64,000 nucleotides of DNA from Streptomyces sp. DH12 (GTDB lineage Bacteria > Actinomycetota > Actinomycetes > Streptomycetales > Streptomycetaceae), in assembly GCF_020873895.1 (NCBI RefSeq), contig NZ_JAHWGT010000014.1, positions 123,363-187,362 of the forward strand. The letters run 5' to 3'. The position numbers were made by a program, and so were the translations under genes. Positions within the stretch are counted from its first letter, which is position 1, and the number at the start of each line of letters is the position of its first letter. This document shows positions 1 through 9,884 of the stretch, in pieces. The notes under the pieces are model-generated. The model was not told where the DNA came from. It worked only from the letters and a program-made list of their open reading frames with translations, and did no database searches.

Positions 1-1
1 C

Positions 2-277
2 CCCGACGACCTGCCGTCGCCGCTGGTGGCCGCCGCGTCGTCGTTCGGCTCCTTCGCCCTGGGCGCGCTGCTGCCCGTCCTGCCGTACCTGCTGGGCGCC
101 GCCACGCTGTGGCCCGCGGTCCTGCTGGCGCTGCTCGGCCTGTTCGCCTGCGGGGCGCTCGTCGCCCGGGTGACGGCGCGCAGCTGGTGGTACAGCGGTC
201 TGCGCCAGCTCGTCCTCGGCGGCGCCGCGGCGGCCGTCACCTACGCGCTGGGGGCGGCGTTCGGCGCGGCGCTCTAG
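2..277 (+). CDS. VIT1/CCC1-type metal transporter, C-terminal part (5' end outside window)
   Basis: The reading frame is open from the first bases and ends with TAG at 275-277, so only the last 91 or so residues are present. They form a hydrophobic C-terminus with a PDDLPSPLVAAASSF segment, two or three membrane helices (GALLPVLPYLLGA, then LWPAVLLALLGLFACG) and a short AARVTARSWWYSGLRQ-like loop. This pattern is typical of VIT1/CCC1 proteins, which move Fe2+/Mn2+ across membranes. A GTG at 26 is internal to the frame, not the start. Two strong hairpins follow the stop. The family call rests on the C-terminus alone. Confidence 0.75.
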   Translation, partial: PDDLPSPLVAAASSFGSFALGALLPVLPYLLGAATLWPAVLLALLGLFACGALVARVTARSWWYSGLRQLVLGGAAAAVTYALGAAFGAAL

Positions 278-328
278 GCGGTGCCTCGCCGTCGGGCGGC
301 CCCGCGCGGGCCCCCGCACGGAGTTCAC

Positions 329-365
329 GCCTCGCGGGCGGCCGGTCACCGGCCGCCCGCGAGGC
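329..365 (+). terminator. Rho-independent-like hairpin after transporter
   Basis: A 17-bp perfect GC-rich stem (329-345 with 349-365) and a 3-nt loop lie about 50 nt after the transporter stop. No U-tract follows, as is usual for Streptomyces terminators. Confidence 0.75.
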
Positions 366-367
366 GT

Positions 368-400
368 TCCGCAGCTCGGGGCGTCGCCCTGAGCTGCGGA
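368..400 (+). terminator. Second, tandem hairpin
   Basis: TCCGCAGCTC (368-377) pairs with GAGCTGCGGA (391-400). The inner bases extend the helix by about four more pairs around a 5-nt loop. It lies directly behind the first hairpin, so the pair may act as a back-up terminator. Confidence 0.6.
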
Positions 401-690
401 GGAGGGCGCTGTGACGAACGACCGCTAGCCGGATCGGCCGGTGGGGTGGGACACTATGCGGGGCTCCACATAGGTAGTCAGTGCCGGCCGAATCCAGCGG
501 TTTCGGCTGCCTCGCCACAGGGCATGAGTCGTGAACGCCGCGGGCAACGAGGCCCGCGCCCCCCGACGGACCGGCGAACACCATCCGTGTGCCCGGTCCC
601 GCCCCGTCCACCGACGAGGAGCCCCCTCCGGCACCGCCGGCGCCACCGCCCGCAGTGTCCGCATGCTGGAATGCGCTATCCGGTTCCCGA

Positions 691-721
691 GAAACGCTCC
701 ATCATGTAACCTGCACGAAAT
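691..721 (+). promoter_or_regulatory. Possible GlnR box upstream of gltB
   Basis: GTAAC (706-710), 6 nt, GAAAT (717-721) fits the a-site/b-site unit of the published GlnR consensus gTnAC-n6-GaAAC with one mismatch. A further GAAAC stands at 691-695. The site ends 65 nt before the gltB start. GlnR is the nitrogen regulator of actinomycetes, and glutamate synthase would be a sensible target. This is pattern matching by eye only. Confidence 0.4.
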
Positions 722-786
722 TTCCTGGAGGGCCAACGTCGTCCCTTCGGCACTCGCAACATGCCACGACGACGACGGGAGAGCCG

Positions 787-3700
787 ATGCGTTCCGACGC
801 CTGGTCGCCCATGGACAGTCGCCCCGCTCCGCAGGGGATGTACGACCCCCGCAACGAACACGACGCGTGCGGCGTCGGGCTGGTCGCCACCCTCACCGGT
901 GTCCCCAGCCACGAGCTGGTCGAGCAGGCGCTGACCGTACTGCGCAACCTGGAGCACCGCGGCGCGACCGGCTCCGAACCCGACTCCGGTGACGGCGCGG
1001 GCATCCTCATCCAGGTCCCCGACGCGTTCCTGCGCGAGGTCGCCGGATTCGCGCTCCCCGACGCCGGCGCGTACGCCGTCGGCACCGCCTTCCTCCCCGA
1101 GGACACCGCGGACGAGGCCGTCTCGCGCGTCGAGGCGCTCGCCGCCGAGGAGGGCCTCACCGTCCTCGGCTGGCGCGAGGTCCCGGTCACCCCGGGGCTG
1201 CTCGGCGCCACCGCCCGCTCGACCATGCCGGCCTTCCGCCAGCTCTTCGTCGCCGACGGCACCAGCACGGGCATCGCGCTGGACCGCAGGGCGTTCGTAC
1301 TGCGCAAGCGCGCCGAACTGGAGCTGGGCGTGTACTTCGCCTCGCTCTCCGCCCGCACCCTGGTCTACAAGGGCATGCTCACCACCGGGCAGCTGGAGCC
1401 GTTCTTCCCCGACCTCTCCGACCGGCGCATCGCCAGCGCCCTCGCCCTGGTCCACTCGCGGTTCTCCACCAACACCTTCCCGAGCTGGCCGCTCGCCCAC
1501 CCGTACCGCTTCGTCGCGCACAACGGCGAGATCAACACGGTCAAGGGCAACCGCAACTGGATGCGCGCCCGCGAGTCGCAGCTCGCCTCGGACCTGTTCG
1601 CCCCCGCCGGCGACCGGCGGGACGACAACGGCCTGGAGCGGATCTTCCCGATCTGCACCCCGGACGCCTCCGACTCCGCCTCCTTCGACGAGGTCCTGGA
1701 ACTGCTGCACCTGGGCGGCCGCTCGCTGCCCCACGCGGTGCTGATGATGGTCCCCGAGGCGTGGGAGAACCACGACTCCATGGACCCCGCCCGGCGCGCG
1801 TTCTACCAGTACCACGCGACGATGATGGAGCCGTGGGACGGCCCCGCCTGCGTCACCTTCACCGACGGCACCCAGATCGGCGCCGTCCTCGACCGCAACG
1901 GCCTGCGCCCCGGCCGCTACTGGGTCACCGACGACGGCCTCGTCGTCCTCTCCTCCGAGGTCGGCGTCGTCGACGTCGACCCGGCGAAGGTCGTCCGCAA
2001 GGGCCGCCTCCAGCCCGGCCGCATGTTCCTCGTGGACACCGCCGAGCACCGCATCATCGAGGACGACGAGATCAAGGCGAAGCTCGCCGCCGAGCACCCG
2101 TACCAGGAGTGGCTGGAGACCGGGACCATCACGCTCGGCGACCTGCCCGAGCGCGAGCACGTCGTCCACACCCACGCCTCCGTCACCCGCCGCCAGCAGA
2201 CCTTCGGCTACACCGAGGAGGAACTGCGCGTCATCCTGGCGCCGATGGCCCGCGCCGGCGCCGAGCCGATCGGCTCCATGGGCACCGACTCGCCGATCGC
2301 CGCGCTCTCCGACCGGCCGCGCCTGCTCTTCGACTACTTCACCCAGCTGTTCGCGCAGGTCACCAACCCGCCGCTGGACGCCATCCGCGAGGAGCTCGTC
2401 ACCTCGCTGCTCTCCTCGCTCGGCCCCCAGGGCAACCTGCTGGAGCCGACCGCGGCGTCCTGCCGCAGCGTCACCCTGCCCTTCCCGGTCATCGACAACG
2501 ACGAGCTGGCCAAGCTCATCCACGTCAACGCCGACGGCGACATGCCCGGCATGACCGCCGTCACCCTCTCCGGCCTCTACCGGGTCTCCGGCGGCGGCGA
2601 CGCCCTGGCCGCCCGGATCGAGGAGATCTGCGCCGAGGCCGACGCCGCCATCGAGGACGGCGCCCGCCTCGTCGTCCTCTCCGACCGGCACTCCGACGCC
2701 GAGCACGCGCCGATCCCCTCGCTGCTGCTCACCGCGGCCGTCCACCACCACCTCATCCGCACCAAGCAGCGCACCCAGGTGGGCCTGCTGGTCGAGGCCG
2801 GCGACGTCCGCGAGGTCCACCACGTCGCCCTGCTCATCGGCTACGGCGCCGCCGCCGTCAACCCGTACCTGGCCATGGAGAGCGTCGAGGACCTCGCCCG
2901 CGCCGGCACGTTCATCGAGGGCGTCGAGCCCGAGACGGCCATCCGCAACCTCATCCACGCCCTCGGCAAGGGCGTGCTGAAGGTCATGTCGAAGATGGGC
3001 ATCTCCACCGTCGCCTCCTACCGCGGCGCCCAGGTCTTCGAGGCCGTCGGCCTCGACCAGACCTTCGTCGACACCTACTTCAACGGCACCTCCAGCAAGA
3101 TCGGCGGCGCCGACCTCGACGTCATCGCCAAGGAGGTCGCCGCCCGCCACGCCAAGGCGTACCCGGCCAGCGGCATCGCGCCCGCCCACCGCGCCCTGGA
3201 CATCGGCGGCGAGTACCAGTGGCGCCGCGAGGGCGAGCCGCACCTCTTCGACCCGGAGACGGTCTTCCGCCTCCAGCACGCCACCCGCTCCAAGCGCTAC
3301 GACATCTTCAAGCAGTACACGGAGCGCGTGAACGAGCAGTCCGAGCGGCTGATGACGCTGCGCGGCCTGTTCGGCTTCCGGTCCGACCGCCCCTCGATCC
3401 CCCTCGACGAGGTCGAGCCCGCCTCGGAGATCGTCAAGCGGTTCTCCACCGGCGCCATGTCGTACGGCTCCATCTCCCAGGAGGCGCACGAGACCCTCGC
3501 CATCGCCATGAACCAGCTGGGCGCCAAGTCCAACACCGGTGAGGGCGGCGAGGACCCGGAGCGCCTGTACGACCCGGCGCGCCGCTCCGCGATCAAGCAG
3601 GTCGCCTCCGGCCGCTTCGGCGTCACCAGCGAGTACCTGGTCAACGCGGACGACATCCAGATCAAGATGGCGCAGGGCGCCAAGCCCGGCGAGGGCGGTC

Positions 3701-5367
3701 AGCTGCCCGGCCACAAGGTCTACCCGTGGGTCGCCAAGACCCGCCACTCCACGCCCGGCGTCGGCCTCATCTCGCCCCCGCCGCACCACGACATCTACTC
3801 CATCGAGGACCTGGCCCAGCTGATCCACGACCTCAAGAACGCCAACCCGGCCGCCCGCATCCACGTGAAGCTGGTGTCCGAGGTCGGCGTCGGGACGGTC
3901 GCGGCCGGCGTGTCCAAGGCCCATGCGGACGTCGTGCTCATCTCCGGCCACGACGGCGGCACCGGCGCCTCGCCGCTGACGTCGCTGAAGCACGCCGGCG
4001 GCCCCTGGGAGCTCGGCCTCGCCGAGACCCAGCAGACCCTGCTGCTCAACGGTCTGCGCGACCGGATCGTCGTCCAGACCGACGGCCAGCTCAAGACCGG
4101 CCGCGACGTCGTCATCGCCGCGCTGCTCGGCGCTGAGGAGTTCGGTTTCGCGACCGCGCCGCTCGTCGTCTCCGGCTGCGTCATGATGCGCGTCTGCCAC
4201 CTCGACACCTGCCCGGTGGGCATCGCCACCCAGAACCCGGTGCTGCGCGACCGGTTCTCCGGCAAGGCCGAGTACGTCGTCAACTTCTTCCGGTTCATCG
4301 CGGAGGAGGTGCGCGAGCTCCTCGCCGAGCTGGGCTTCCGCACCCTCGACGAGGCGGTCGGCCACGCCGAACTCCTCGACACCGAGCGCGCCGTGGACCA
4401 CTGGAAGGCGCAGGGCCTCGACCTCGCCCCGCTCTTCCACGTCCCCGAGCTGCCCGAGGGCGCCGTCCGCCACCAGGTCACCACCCAGGACCACGGCCTG
4501 GAGAAGGCGCTGGACAACCAGCTCATCGAGCTGGCCGCCGACGCGCTCGGCGCCGCGACCGCCGAGGACGCCCGGCCGGTCCGCGCCCAGCTGCCCATCC
4601 GCAACATCAACCGCACGGCCGGCACCATGCTCGGCCACGAGGTGACGAAGCGGTTCGGCGGGGCCGGCCTGCCCGAGAACACCATCGACATCACCTTCAC
4701 CGGCTCCGCCGGCCAGTCCTTCGGCGCGTTCCTGCCGCGCGGCGTGACCCTCCGCCTGGAGGGCGACGCCAACGACTACGTCGGCAAGGGCCTCTCCGGC
4801 GGCCGCATCGTCGTCCGCCCGGACCGCGGCGCCGACCACCTGGCCGAGTACTCGACCATCGCGGGCAACACCATCGGCTACGGCGCGACCGGCGGCGAGA
4901 TGTTCCTGCGCGGCCGCACCGGCGAGCGCTTCTGCGTCCGCAACTCCGGCGCCACCGTCGTCTCCGAGGGCGTGGGCGACCACGGCTGCGAGTACATGAC
5001 CGGCGGCCACGCGGTGGTGCTCGGCGAGACGGGCCGCAACTTCGCGGCCGGCATGTCCGGCGGCGTCGCGTACGTCATCGACCTCGACCGGGACAACGTC
5101 AACGCCGGCAACCTCGCCGCCGTCGAGGCCCTCGACGACGCCGACCGGGCCTGGCTGCACGACGTCGTGCGCCGCCACCACGAGGAGACGGGCTCGACCG
5201 TAGCCGAGAAGCTCCTTGCCGACTGGACCGCCGCGGCGGACCGATTCAGCAAGATCATCCCGACCACGTACAAGGCCGTGCTCGCCGCCAAGGACGCCGC
5301 TGAGCTCGCCGGTCTCTCCGAGCGGGAGACCACCGAGAAGATGATGGAGGCGGCGACCCATGGCTGA
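787..5367 (+). CDS. gltB: Glutamate synthase (GOGAT) large subunit
   Basis: This is the large subunit of NADPH-dependent glutamate synthase: glutamine + 2-oxoglutarate -> 2 glutamate. I start it at ATG 787, preceded by GGGAGA, giving 1526 residues. The longer upstream frame has no ribosome site. Cys28 (in NEHDACGVG) is the expected N-terminal nucleophile of the class II glutaminase domain after removal of a 27-residue propeptide. The central linker and the FMN-binding synthase domain follow (about 850-1200). C-x5-C-x4-C at Cys1131, 1137 and 1142 binds the 3Fe-4S cluster. The C-terminal glycine-rich beta-helix (GXG) domain closes the protein. The gene overlaps gltD by 8 nt, so the two are translationally coupled. 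All key residues are present. Confidence 0.98.
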   Translation: MRSDAWSPMDSRPAPQGMYDPRNEHDACGVGLVATLTGVPSHELVEQALTVLRNLEHRGATGSEPDSGDGAGILIQVPDAFLREVAGFALPDAGAYAVGTAFLPEDTADEAVSRVEALAAEEGLTVLGWREVPVTPGLLGATARSTMPAFRQLFVADGTSTGIALDRRAFVLRKRAELELGVYFASLSARTLVYKGMLTTGQLEPFFPDLSDRRIASALALVHSRFSTNTFPSWPLAHPYRFVAHNGEINTVKGNRNWMRARESQLASDLFAPAGDRRDDNGLERIFPICTPDASDSASFDEVLELLHLGGRSLPHAVLMMVPEAWENHDSMDPARRAFYQYHATMMEPWDGPACVTFTDGTQIGAVLDRNGLRPGRYWVTDDGLVVLSSEVGVVDVDPAKVVRKGRLQPGRMFLVDTAEHRIIEDDEIKAKLAAEHPYQEWLETGTITLGDLPEREHVVHTHASVTRRQQTFGYTEEELRVILAPMARAGAEPIGSMGTDSPIAALSDRPRLLFDYFTQLFAQVTNPPLDAIREELVTSLLSSLGPQGNLLEPTAASCRSVTLPFPVIDNDELAKLIHVNADGDMPGMTAVTLSGLYRVSGGGDALAARIEEICAEADAAIEDGARLVVLSDRHSDAEHAPIPSLLLTAAVHHHLIRTKQRTQVGLLVEAGDVREVHHVALLIGYGAAAVNPYLAMESVEDLARAGTFIEGVEPETAIRNLIHALGKGVLKVMSKMGISTVASYRGAQVFEAVGLDQTFVDTYFNGTSSKIGGADLDVIAKEVAARHAKAYPASGIAPAHRALDIGGEYQWRREGEPHLFDPETVFRLQHATRSKRYDIFKQYTERVNEQSERLMTLRGLFGFRSDRPSIPLDEVEPASEIVKRFSTGAMSYGSISQEAHETLAIAMNQLGAKSNTGEGGEDPERLYDPARRSAIKQVASGRFGVTSEYLVNADDIQIKMAQGAKPGEGGQLPGHKVYPWVAKTRHSTPGVGLISPPPHHDIYSIEDLAQLIHDLKNANPAARIHVKLVSEVGVGTVAAGVSKAHADVVLISGHDGGTGASPLTSLKHAGGPWELGLAETQQTLLLNGLRDRIVVQTDGQLKTGRDVVIAALLGAEEFGFATAPLVVSGCVMMRVCHLDTCPVGIATQNPVLRDRFSGKAEYVVNFFRFIAEEVRELLAELGFRTLDEAVGHAELLDTERAVDHWKAQGLDLAPLFHVPELPEGAVRHQVTTQDHGLEKALDNQLIELAADALGAATAEDARPVRAQLPIRNINRTAGTMLGHEVTKRFGGAGLPENTIDITFTGSAGQSFGAFLPRGVTLRLEGDANDYVGKGLSGGRIVVRPDRGADHLAEYSTIAGNTIGYGATGGEMFLRGRTGERFCVRNSGATVVSEGVGDHGCEYMTGGHAVVLGETGRNFAAGMSGGVAYVIDLDRDNVNAGNLAAVEALDDADRAWLHDVVRRHHEETGSTVAEKLLADWTAAADRFSKIIPTTYKAVLAAKDAAELAGLSERETTEKMMEAATHG

Positions 5368-6820
5368 TCCCAAGGGCTTCCTGAACACCGGCCGCGAAGG
5401 CGCGAGGACCCGTCCGGTCGAGGAGCGCGTCAAGGACTGGAACGAGGTCTACGTCCCCGGCTCCCTGCTGCCGATCATCAGCAAGCAGGCGTCGCGGTGC
5501 ATGGACTGCGGCATCCCCTTCTGCCACAACGGCTGCCCGCTCGGAAACCTCATCCCCGAGTGGAACGACTTCGCCTACCGCGAGGACTGGGGCGCCGCGT
5601 ACGAGCGGCTGCACGCCACCAACAACTTCCCGGAGTTCACCGGGCGGCTGTGCCCCGCGCCCTGCGAGGCGGCGTGCGTGCTCGGCATCAACCAGCCGGC
5701 CGTCACCATCAAGAACGTCGAGGTCTCGATCATCGACAAGGCGTGGGAGTCCGGCATCGTGGCCCCCCAGCCCCCGGAGCGGCTCTCCGGCAAGACCGTC
5801 GCCGTCATCGGCTCCGGCCCGGCGGGCCTCGCCGCCGCGCAGCAGCTGACCCGGGCCGGCCACACCGTCGCCGTGTACGAGCGCGCCGACCGCGTCGGCG
5901 GGCTGCTGCGGTACGGCATCCCCGAGTTCAAGATGGAGAAGCGCCACATCAACCGGCGCATCGAGCAGATGCGCGCGGAGGGCACCCGCTTCCGCACCGG
6001 CGTGGAGATCGGCCGCGACCTGAAGGCCACGGACCTGCGCAAGCGGTACGACGCGGTCGTCATCGCCGCGGGCGCCACCACCGCCCGCGACCTGCCCGTG
6101 CCGGGCCGCGAACTGCGCGGCGTGTACCAGGCGATGGAGTACCTGCCCCTCGCCAACAAGGTCCAGGAGGGCGACTTCGTCGCCCCGCCCGTCACCGCCG
6201 AGGGCAAGCACGTCGTCGTCATCGGCGGCGGCGACACCGGCGCGGACTGCGTGGGCACCGCCCACCGCCAGGGCGCGCTCTCCGTCACCCAGCTGGAGAT
6301 CATGCCCCGGCCGGGCGAGGACCGCGCACCGCACCAGCCGTGGCCGACGTTCCCCATGCTGTACAAGGTCACCTCCGCCCACGAGGAGGGCGGCGAGCGG
6401 GTCTACTCCGTCTCCACCACCCACTTCGAGGGCGACGAGGACGGCAACGTCCAGTGGCTGCACCTGGTCGAGGTGGAGTTCGTCGACGGCAAGCTGACGC
6501 AGAAGCCCGGCACCGAGCGGCGCATCCCCGCCCAGCTCGTCACCCTCGCGATGGGCTTCACCGGCACCGACCGCGAGAACGGCCTGGTCGAGCAGTTCGG
6601 CCTGGACCTGGACGAGCGCGGCAACGTCGCCCGCGACGGCGAGTACCAGACCAACGTCCCCGGCGTGTTCGTCGCCGGCGACGCGGGCCGCGGCCAGTCG
6701 CTCATCGTGTGGGCCATCGCCGAGGGCCGCTCCGCCGCCCGCGGCGTGGACCGCTACCTGACCGGAGCCAGCGACCTGCCGGCCCCGATCCGCCCCACGG
6801 ACCGCGCGCTGACGGTCTGA
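5360..6820 (+). CDS. gltD: Glutamate synthase (GOGAT) small subunit
   Basis: The FAD- and NADPH-binding small subunit passes electrons to GltB. The protein has 486 residues, starting at ATG 5360 inside the end of gltB with GGAGGCGG upstream. The N-terminal ferredoxin-like domain has Cys47, 50, 55 and 59 and a second cluster of cysteines at 98, 102 and 106. The FAD dinucleotide fold GSGPAG is at about 151-156, and the NADPH fold begins GGGDTGAD near residue 290. The C-terminal [14 protein letters not shown] segment is typical of the family. A 13-bp hairpin ends the operon. Confidence 0.97.
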   Translation: MADPKGFLNTGREGARTRPVEERVKDWNEVYVPGSLLPIISKQASRCMDCGIPFCHNGCPLGNLIPEWNDFAYREDWGAAYERLHATNNFPEFTGRLCPAPCEAACVLGINQPAVTIKNVEVSIIDKAWESGIVAPQPPERLSGKTVAVIGSGPAGLAAAQQLTRAGHTVAVYERADRVGGLLRYGIPEFKMEKRHINRRIEQMRAEGTRFRTGVEIGRDLKATDLRKRYDAVVIAAGATTARDLPVPGRELRGVYQAMEYLPLANKVQEGDFVAPPVTAEGKHVVVIGGGDTGADCVGTAHRQGALSVTQLEIMPRPGEDRAPHQPWPTFPMLYKVTSAHEEGGERVYSVSTTHFEGDEDGNVQWLHLVEVEFVDGKLTQKPGTERRIPAQLVTLAMGFTGTDRENGLVEQFGLDLDERGNVARDGEYQTNVPGVFVAGDAGRGQSLIVWAIAEGRSAARGVDRYLTGASDLPAPIRPTDRALTV

Positions 6821-6830
6821 GCCCCGCGCC

Positions 6831-6860
6831 GGGCGCCCGCCCCCGGAGGGGCGGGCGCCC
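6831..6860 (+). terminator. Terminator of gltBD
   Basis: A perfect 13-bp stem (6831-6843 with 6848-6860) with a CGGA tetraloop starts 11 nt after the gltD stop. Confidence 0.85.
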
Positions 6861-6929
6861 GCGCAGGCCCTCTGCCGCCGGCGCGCCATCCGTGCCACAG
6901 TCGTCCCGTACAACGGCGTACGGAACACA

Positions 6930-6973
6930 GCAGCGCCCGCCACGTCCCCGACCGGACACCTGGCGGGCGCTGC
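6930..6973 (+). promoter_or_regulatory. Inverted repeat upstream of vWA gene
   Basis: GCAGCGCCCGCCA (6930-6942) pairs with TGGCGGGCGCTGC (6961-6973), a perfect 13-bp stem with an 18-nt loop. It sits between the gltBD terminator and the vWA start at 7028. It could be an operator or an mRNA leader hairpin. Confidence 0.4.
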
Positions 6974-7027
6974 GCCATGCCGCGGGCGACGTCCGTGCGC
7001 ACCATGCCGGTCACCCGGGGAGCACAC

Positions 7028-7780
7028 ATGGCCATCGACCTCCAGAAGGTCCAGCGGACGGCACCGGCGCTGGTCGACCTGTACAAGCGGGCGGGCATCT
7101 CGCTCCGCAAGCACGGGCTGGAGGGGCGACGGGCGGCGGTCCACCTCGTCGTCGACCACTCCGGCTCCATGCGGCGCTTCCACCGGGACGGCAGCGTCCA
7201 GGCCCTCGCCGACCGGGTGCCGGGCCTGGCCGCCCACCTCGACGACGACGGCCGGGTGCCGGTCCTCTTCTTCTCCACCGACGTGGACGCCCTCGTCGAG
7301 ATCGACCTCGCGAACCACGGCGGGTACGTCGAGCGGATAGCCGCCGGCCTCGGCCACATGGGGCGGACCGCGTACCACCACGCCATGGACGCCGTCATCG
7401 ACCACTACCTGGACAGCGGCGCCACCGACCCGGCGCTCGTCGTCTTCCAGACGGACGGCGGCCCGTCCGACCGCCTCGCCGCCGAGAGGTACCTGTGCAG
7501 GGCGGCACGGCTCCCGCTGTTCTGGCAGTTCGTCGGGTTCGGGGACCCGGCCGGCCGGCAGTTCGACTTCCTGCGGCGTCTGGACGAACTCCCCGTCCCC
7601 GCCAGGCGGCCCGTCGACAACGCCGGCTTCTTCCCGGCGGGACGCGACCCCCGCGCGGTGCCCGACGACGTGCTGTACGACCGGCTGGTCGGCGGGTTCC
7701 CGCGCTGGCTCGCCGCGGCGCGCGCCACGGGCGTAATCCGGTCGGCCCCGAGCACCTCAAGTGGCAGTCTGGGCGGATGA
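7028..7780 (+). CDS. vWA (TerF/TerY-like) domain protein
   Basis: This is a 250-residue protein made almost wholly of a von Willebrand A domain of the kind found with tellurite-resistance (Ter) proteins. The metal (MIDAS) motif D43-x-S45-x-S47 lies in DHSGSM. The third MIDAS threonine is probably in GRTAYHHAM, and the aspartate is in FQTDGGPSD. I chose ATG 7028 because GGGGAG precedes it. An in-frame ATG at 6977 has no ribosome site and lies in an inverted repeat. The protein has no signal peptide and is probably cytosolic, mediating metal-dependent protein contacts. Its stop overlaps the next start (ATGA). The substrate or partner is unknown. Confidence 0.85.
   Translation: MAIDLQKVQRTAPALVDLYKRAGISLRKHGLEGRRAAVHLVVDHSGSMRRFHRDGSVQALADRVPGLAAHLDDDGRVPVLFFSTDVDALVEIDLANHGGYVERIAAGLGHMGRTAYHHAMDAVIDHYLDSGATDPALVVFQTDGGPSDRLAAERYLCRAARLPLFWQFVGFGDPAGRQFDFLRRLDELPVPARRPVDNAGFFPAGRDPRAVPDDVLYDRLVGGFPRWLAAARATGVIRSAPSTSSGSLGG
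7765..7770 (+). promoter_or_regulatory. -10-like CAGTCT close to VOC start
   Basis: CAGTCT ends 6 nt before the VOC ATG, inside the vWA gene. It would allow a leaderless transcript in addition to coupling with the vWA gene. It is weaker than the other cases in this window. Confidence 0.3.
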
Positions 7781-8166
7781 GTTCTCTGGTGCGACATGTG
7801 ACGATCGACTGTTCCGACCCCTACCGGCTGGCTTCCTTCTGGGCGGGCGCGCTGGGGGCGCCCCTCGCCGACGACGACCACCCCGGCGACCCGGAGGCCA
7901 CGGTGCTGGCCCCCGGGGTGGCACTGCTGTTCATCGCGGTGCCGGAGGGGAAGAGCGTCAAGAACCGGCTGCACCTCGACCTCCAGCCGCAGGACCGCAC
8001 CCGCGACGAGGAGGTCGAGCGGCTGCTCGCGCTCGGCGCCACCCTCCTCTCCGACCGGCGCCGGCCCGACGGGACCGGCTGGGCCGTCCTCGCGGACGTC
8101 GAGGGCAACGAGTTCTGCGTGGAGCGCAGCGCCGCCGAGCGGGCGGCCGGGGCCACCGCGGCCTGA
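7777..8166 (+). CDS. VOC-family (glyoxalase-like) protein
   Basis: This 129-residue protein has the vicinal-oxygen-chelate fold, with two beta-alpha-beta-beta-beta halves: VRHVTIDCSDPYRLASFW at the N-terminus and VLADVEGNEFCVE at the C-terminus. HLDL in the middle and the final E of EFCVE are where metal ligands sit in active members. These small actinobacterial VOC proteins range from dioxygenases to antibiotic-binding proteins, so the substrate cannot be inferred. The start overlaps the vWA stop as ATGA. The stop is followed by a GC-rich hairpin facing the convergent ankyrin gene. Confidence 0.85.
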   Translation: MSSLVRHVTIDCSDPYRLASFWAGALGAPLADDDHPGDPEATVLAPGVALLFIAVPEGKSVKNRLHLDLQPQDRTRDEEVERLLALGATLLSDRRRPDGTGWAVLADVEGNEFCVERSAAERAAGATAA

Positions 8167-8245
8167 CCCGCGGCCGGTGCGGCCGAGGGCGGGCCGGTCC
8201 GGGCGTCGGTGCGGGTGTCGGTGCGGCTTGGGGGGCCGGGGCGGA

Positions 8246-8264
8246 CCCGGGGGCCGCCCCCGGG
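8246..8264. terminator. Hairpin between convergent VOC and ankyrin/HEAT genes
   Basis: CCCGGGGGC (8246-8254) and GCCCCCGGG (8256-8264) form a tight stem. The convergent position suggests it serves both strands. Confidence 0.5.
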
Positions 8265-8327
8265 GGCGGGCCGGCCCGGGGGCGGGGCGCGCGGGGCGGC
8301 GGCCGGGTGCCGGACGCCGGGTGCCGG

Positions 8328-9836
8328 TCAGCGGCGGCGGGGCGGGGTCCACTCCAGGCGGCGGCGGGTCGGTTCGTCGCGTACGTGCTCCACGGCCGCG
8401 CGGGCGACGGCGTACGCGGGTCCGTCCGGGTCCGCCGTCGCGAGCAGCCGCTCCAGCGCGGCCACGGCCCGCCGGTCCCCGCGGATCGCCAGCCCGCGGG
8501 CCGCCTCCGCCGCCACGGTCGGATCCGGCGCGTCGTCGTCGAGGCGGGCCGCCAGGGCCTCCCGCACGGTGGGGGAGTCCTCCGGGGCCACCGCCAGGGC
8601 GTGCGCCGCCGCGGCGCGCACCGCCGCGTCCCCGTCGCGGGCGAGCGCCACCAGGGCCGCCAGGCCCTCGCGCTGCCCCGGCGGGACGATCCCGGTCACG
8701 GCGACGGCGACGCCGCGCCGCACCCGCGCGTCCGGGTGGACGGCGTGCCGCAGCACGTCCGGCAGGACCGCCGGGTCGCCCTGTGCGCCCAGCGCCCGCA
8801 CCACCGCCAGCACCACGTCCGCCTCCCGCACCTCGCGGGCCAGCTCCCGCAGCACCGGCAGGGCCCGCACCGCGTACGGCCCGCCCCCGCCGGGCGACGC
8901 GGTGAGCCGGGCCAGCACGTCGGCCCCGAACGCCTGCCGCAGTGGTTCCGCGTCCGCGCACGCGCCGAGCGCCTCGGTGAACGTCGCCTCGTCCCCGCGC
9001 CGGCCCAGCGCGTCGGCGGCCTCCGTCCAGTCGTCCAGCGTCGGGTCGCCGCACCGCAGCGCCCGCCCCGCCAGCTCCTCGTACGGCGGGTGCTCACCGA
9101 GCGCCTCCTCCAGCAGGGTCGCGATCGCCGCGTGGCCGGTCTGCTGCTCCCGCCCGGCGCTCGGCAGCCCGTCGCGCACCACCTCGACCACCACGGTCAC
9201 GCCGCCCTCCTCCCGGACGCGCCGCGTGACGGTCTCCACGCCGTCCCCGTACGCCTCCGCCAGCGCCTGGCGCACCACCTGCTCCGCGTCCCGCCCGAGC
9301 CACGTCCGGGCCTCCGCCAGCGCCTCGGCCCGACCGGGCGCCCCGTACTCCAGCAGCGCCCGCACCACGGGGAGCGACCCGCGCCGGGCCGCGGCGACCA
9401 GCGGTGGCGCGCCGTCCGGTACGGCCGCGCCCGGGTCGGCGCCGTGCTCCAGCAGGACGCGCACCGTGTCGGCGAAGCCCTGGCGCACCGCCCAGGCCAG
9501 CGCCGTGTACCCGAACTCCTCGCGCTGGTCCGGCCACGCCCCCGCGGCCAGCAGGGCCCGGACGGCGCCGGTGTGGCCGTTGCAGGCGGCGCCGCACAGC
9601 GGCAGGTCGCCGCCGGTCGCGCCGCTGCCGCGCCCGGGGTCGGCCCCGGCGGCGAGCAGCAGCCGCACGATCCCCGTGTGGCCGCTGACGGCGGCGGTGT
9701 ACAGGGCGGTACCGCCGTCCTCGTCGGTGGCCTCGGCGGGCGCACCGGACCGCAGCAGCCGCACCACGGCGTCCTCCGCGCCGCCGTGCACGGCTTCGAA
9801 CAGATCCTCGTATACAGGCGCCGGCACCATCGTCAT
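8328..9836 (-). CDS. Ankyrin-repeat / HEAT-repeat protein
   Basis: This is a 502-residue repeat protein. The N-terminal third holds four or five ankyrin repeats, recognisable by phrases such as DEDGGTALYTAAVSGHTGIV and LLAAGADPG. The C-terminal two thirds are HEAT (PBS-lyase-like) repeats, with VALARDGDAAVRAAAAHALA and VAAEAARGLAIRGDRRAVAA. No catalytic motif is visible, so it is probably a scaffold or binding protein. I start it at the second ATG (MTMVPAPV), which has GAGGG upstream, not at the ATG 39 nt earlier. It lies 48 nt behind the zincin-like gene on the same strand, so the two are probably co-transcribed. Confidence 0.85.
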   Translation of the reverse strand: MTMVPAPVYEDLFEAVHGGAEDAVVRLLRSGAPAEATDEDGGTALYTAAVSGHTGIVRLLLAAGADPGRGSGATGGDLPLCGAACNGHTGAVRALLAAGAWPDQREEFGYTALAWAVRQGFADTVRVLLEHGADPGAAVPDGAPPLVAAARRGSLPVVRALLEYGAPGRAEALAEARTWLGRDAEQVVRQALAEAYGDGVETVTRRVREEGGVTVVVEVVRDGLPSAGREQQTGHAAIATLLEEALGEHPPYEELAGRALRCGDPTLDDWTEAADALGRRGDEATFTEALGACADAEPLRQAFGADVLARLTASPGGGGPYAVRALPVLRELAREVREADVVLAVVRALGAQGDPAVLPDVLRHAVHPDARVRRGVAVAVTGIVPPGQREGLAALVALARDGDAAVRAAAAHALAVAPEDSPTVREALAARLDDDAPDPTVAAEAARGLAIRGDRRAVAALERLLATADPDGPAYAVARAAVEHVRDEPTRRRLEWTPPRRR

Positions 9837-9884
9837 ACCCCGACCCTCACCCGCCGGCCGCCCGGCCGCAAGCAAACAGTCCCC

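Larger units (their letters stand above)
278..786. other. Intergenic region between transporter and gltB
   Basis: This 509-nt stretch has no convincing gene. It holds two consecutive perfect-stem hairpins (329-365 and 368-400) that close the transporter unit. Further on is AT-richer sequence (about 450-480) and a possible GlnR-type site just before gltB. The short frames in it lack ribosome sites and have random composition. Confidence 0.6.

Noticed and set aside
281-709. Small plus-strand frame upstream of gltB
   Set aside because: It contains both terminator hairpins, has no ribosome site and has random Arg/Pro-rich composition.
676-5433. 1585-residue open frame on the minus strand
   Set aside because: It is antisense to gltB and exists only because of GC3 bias. 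Its composition (Val/Gly/Asp/Arg-rich with no domain) is typical of shadow frames, while gltB has full catalytic motifs.
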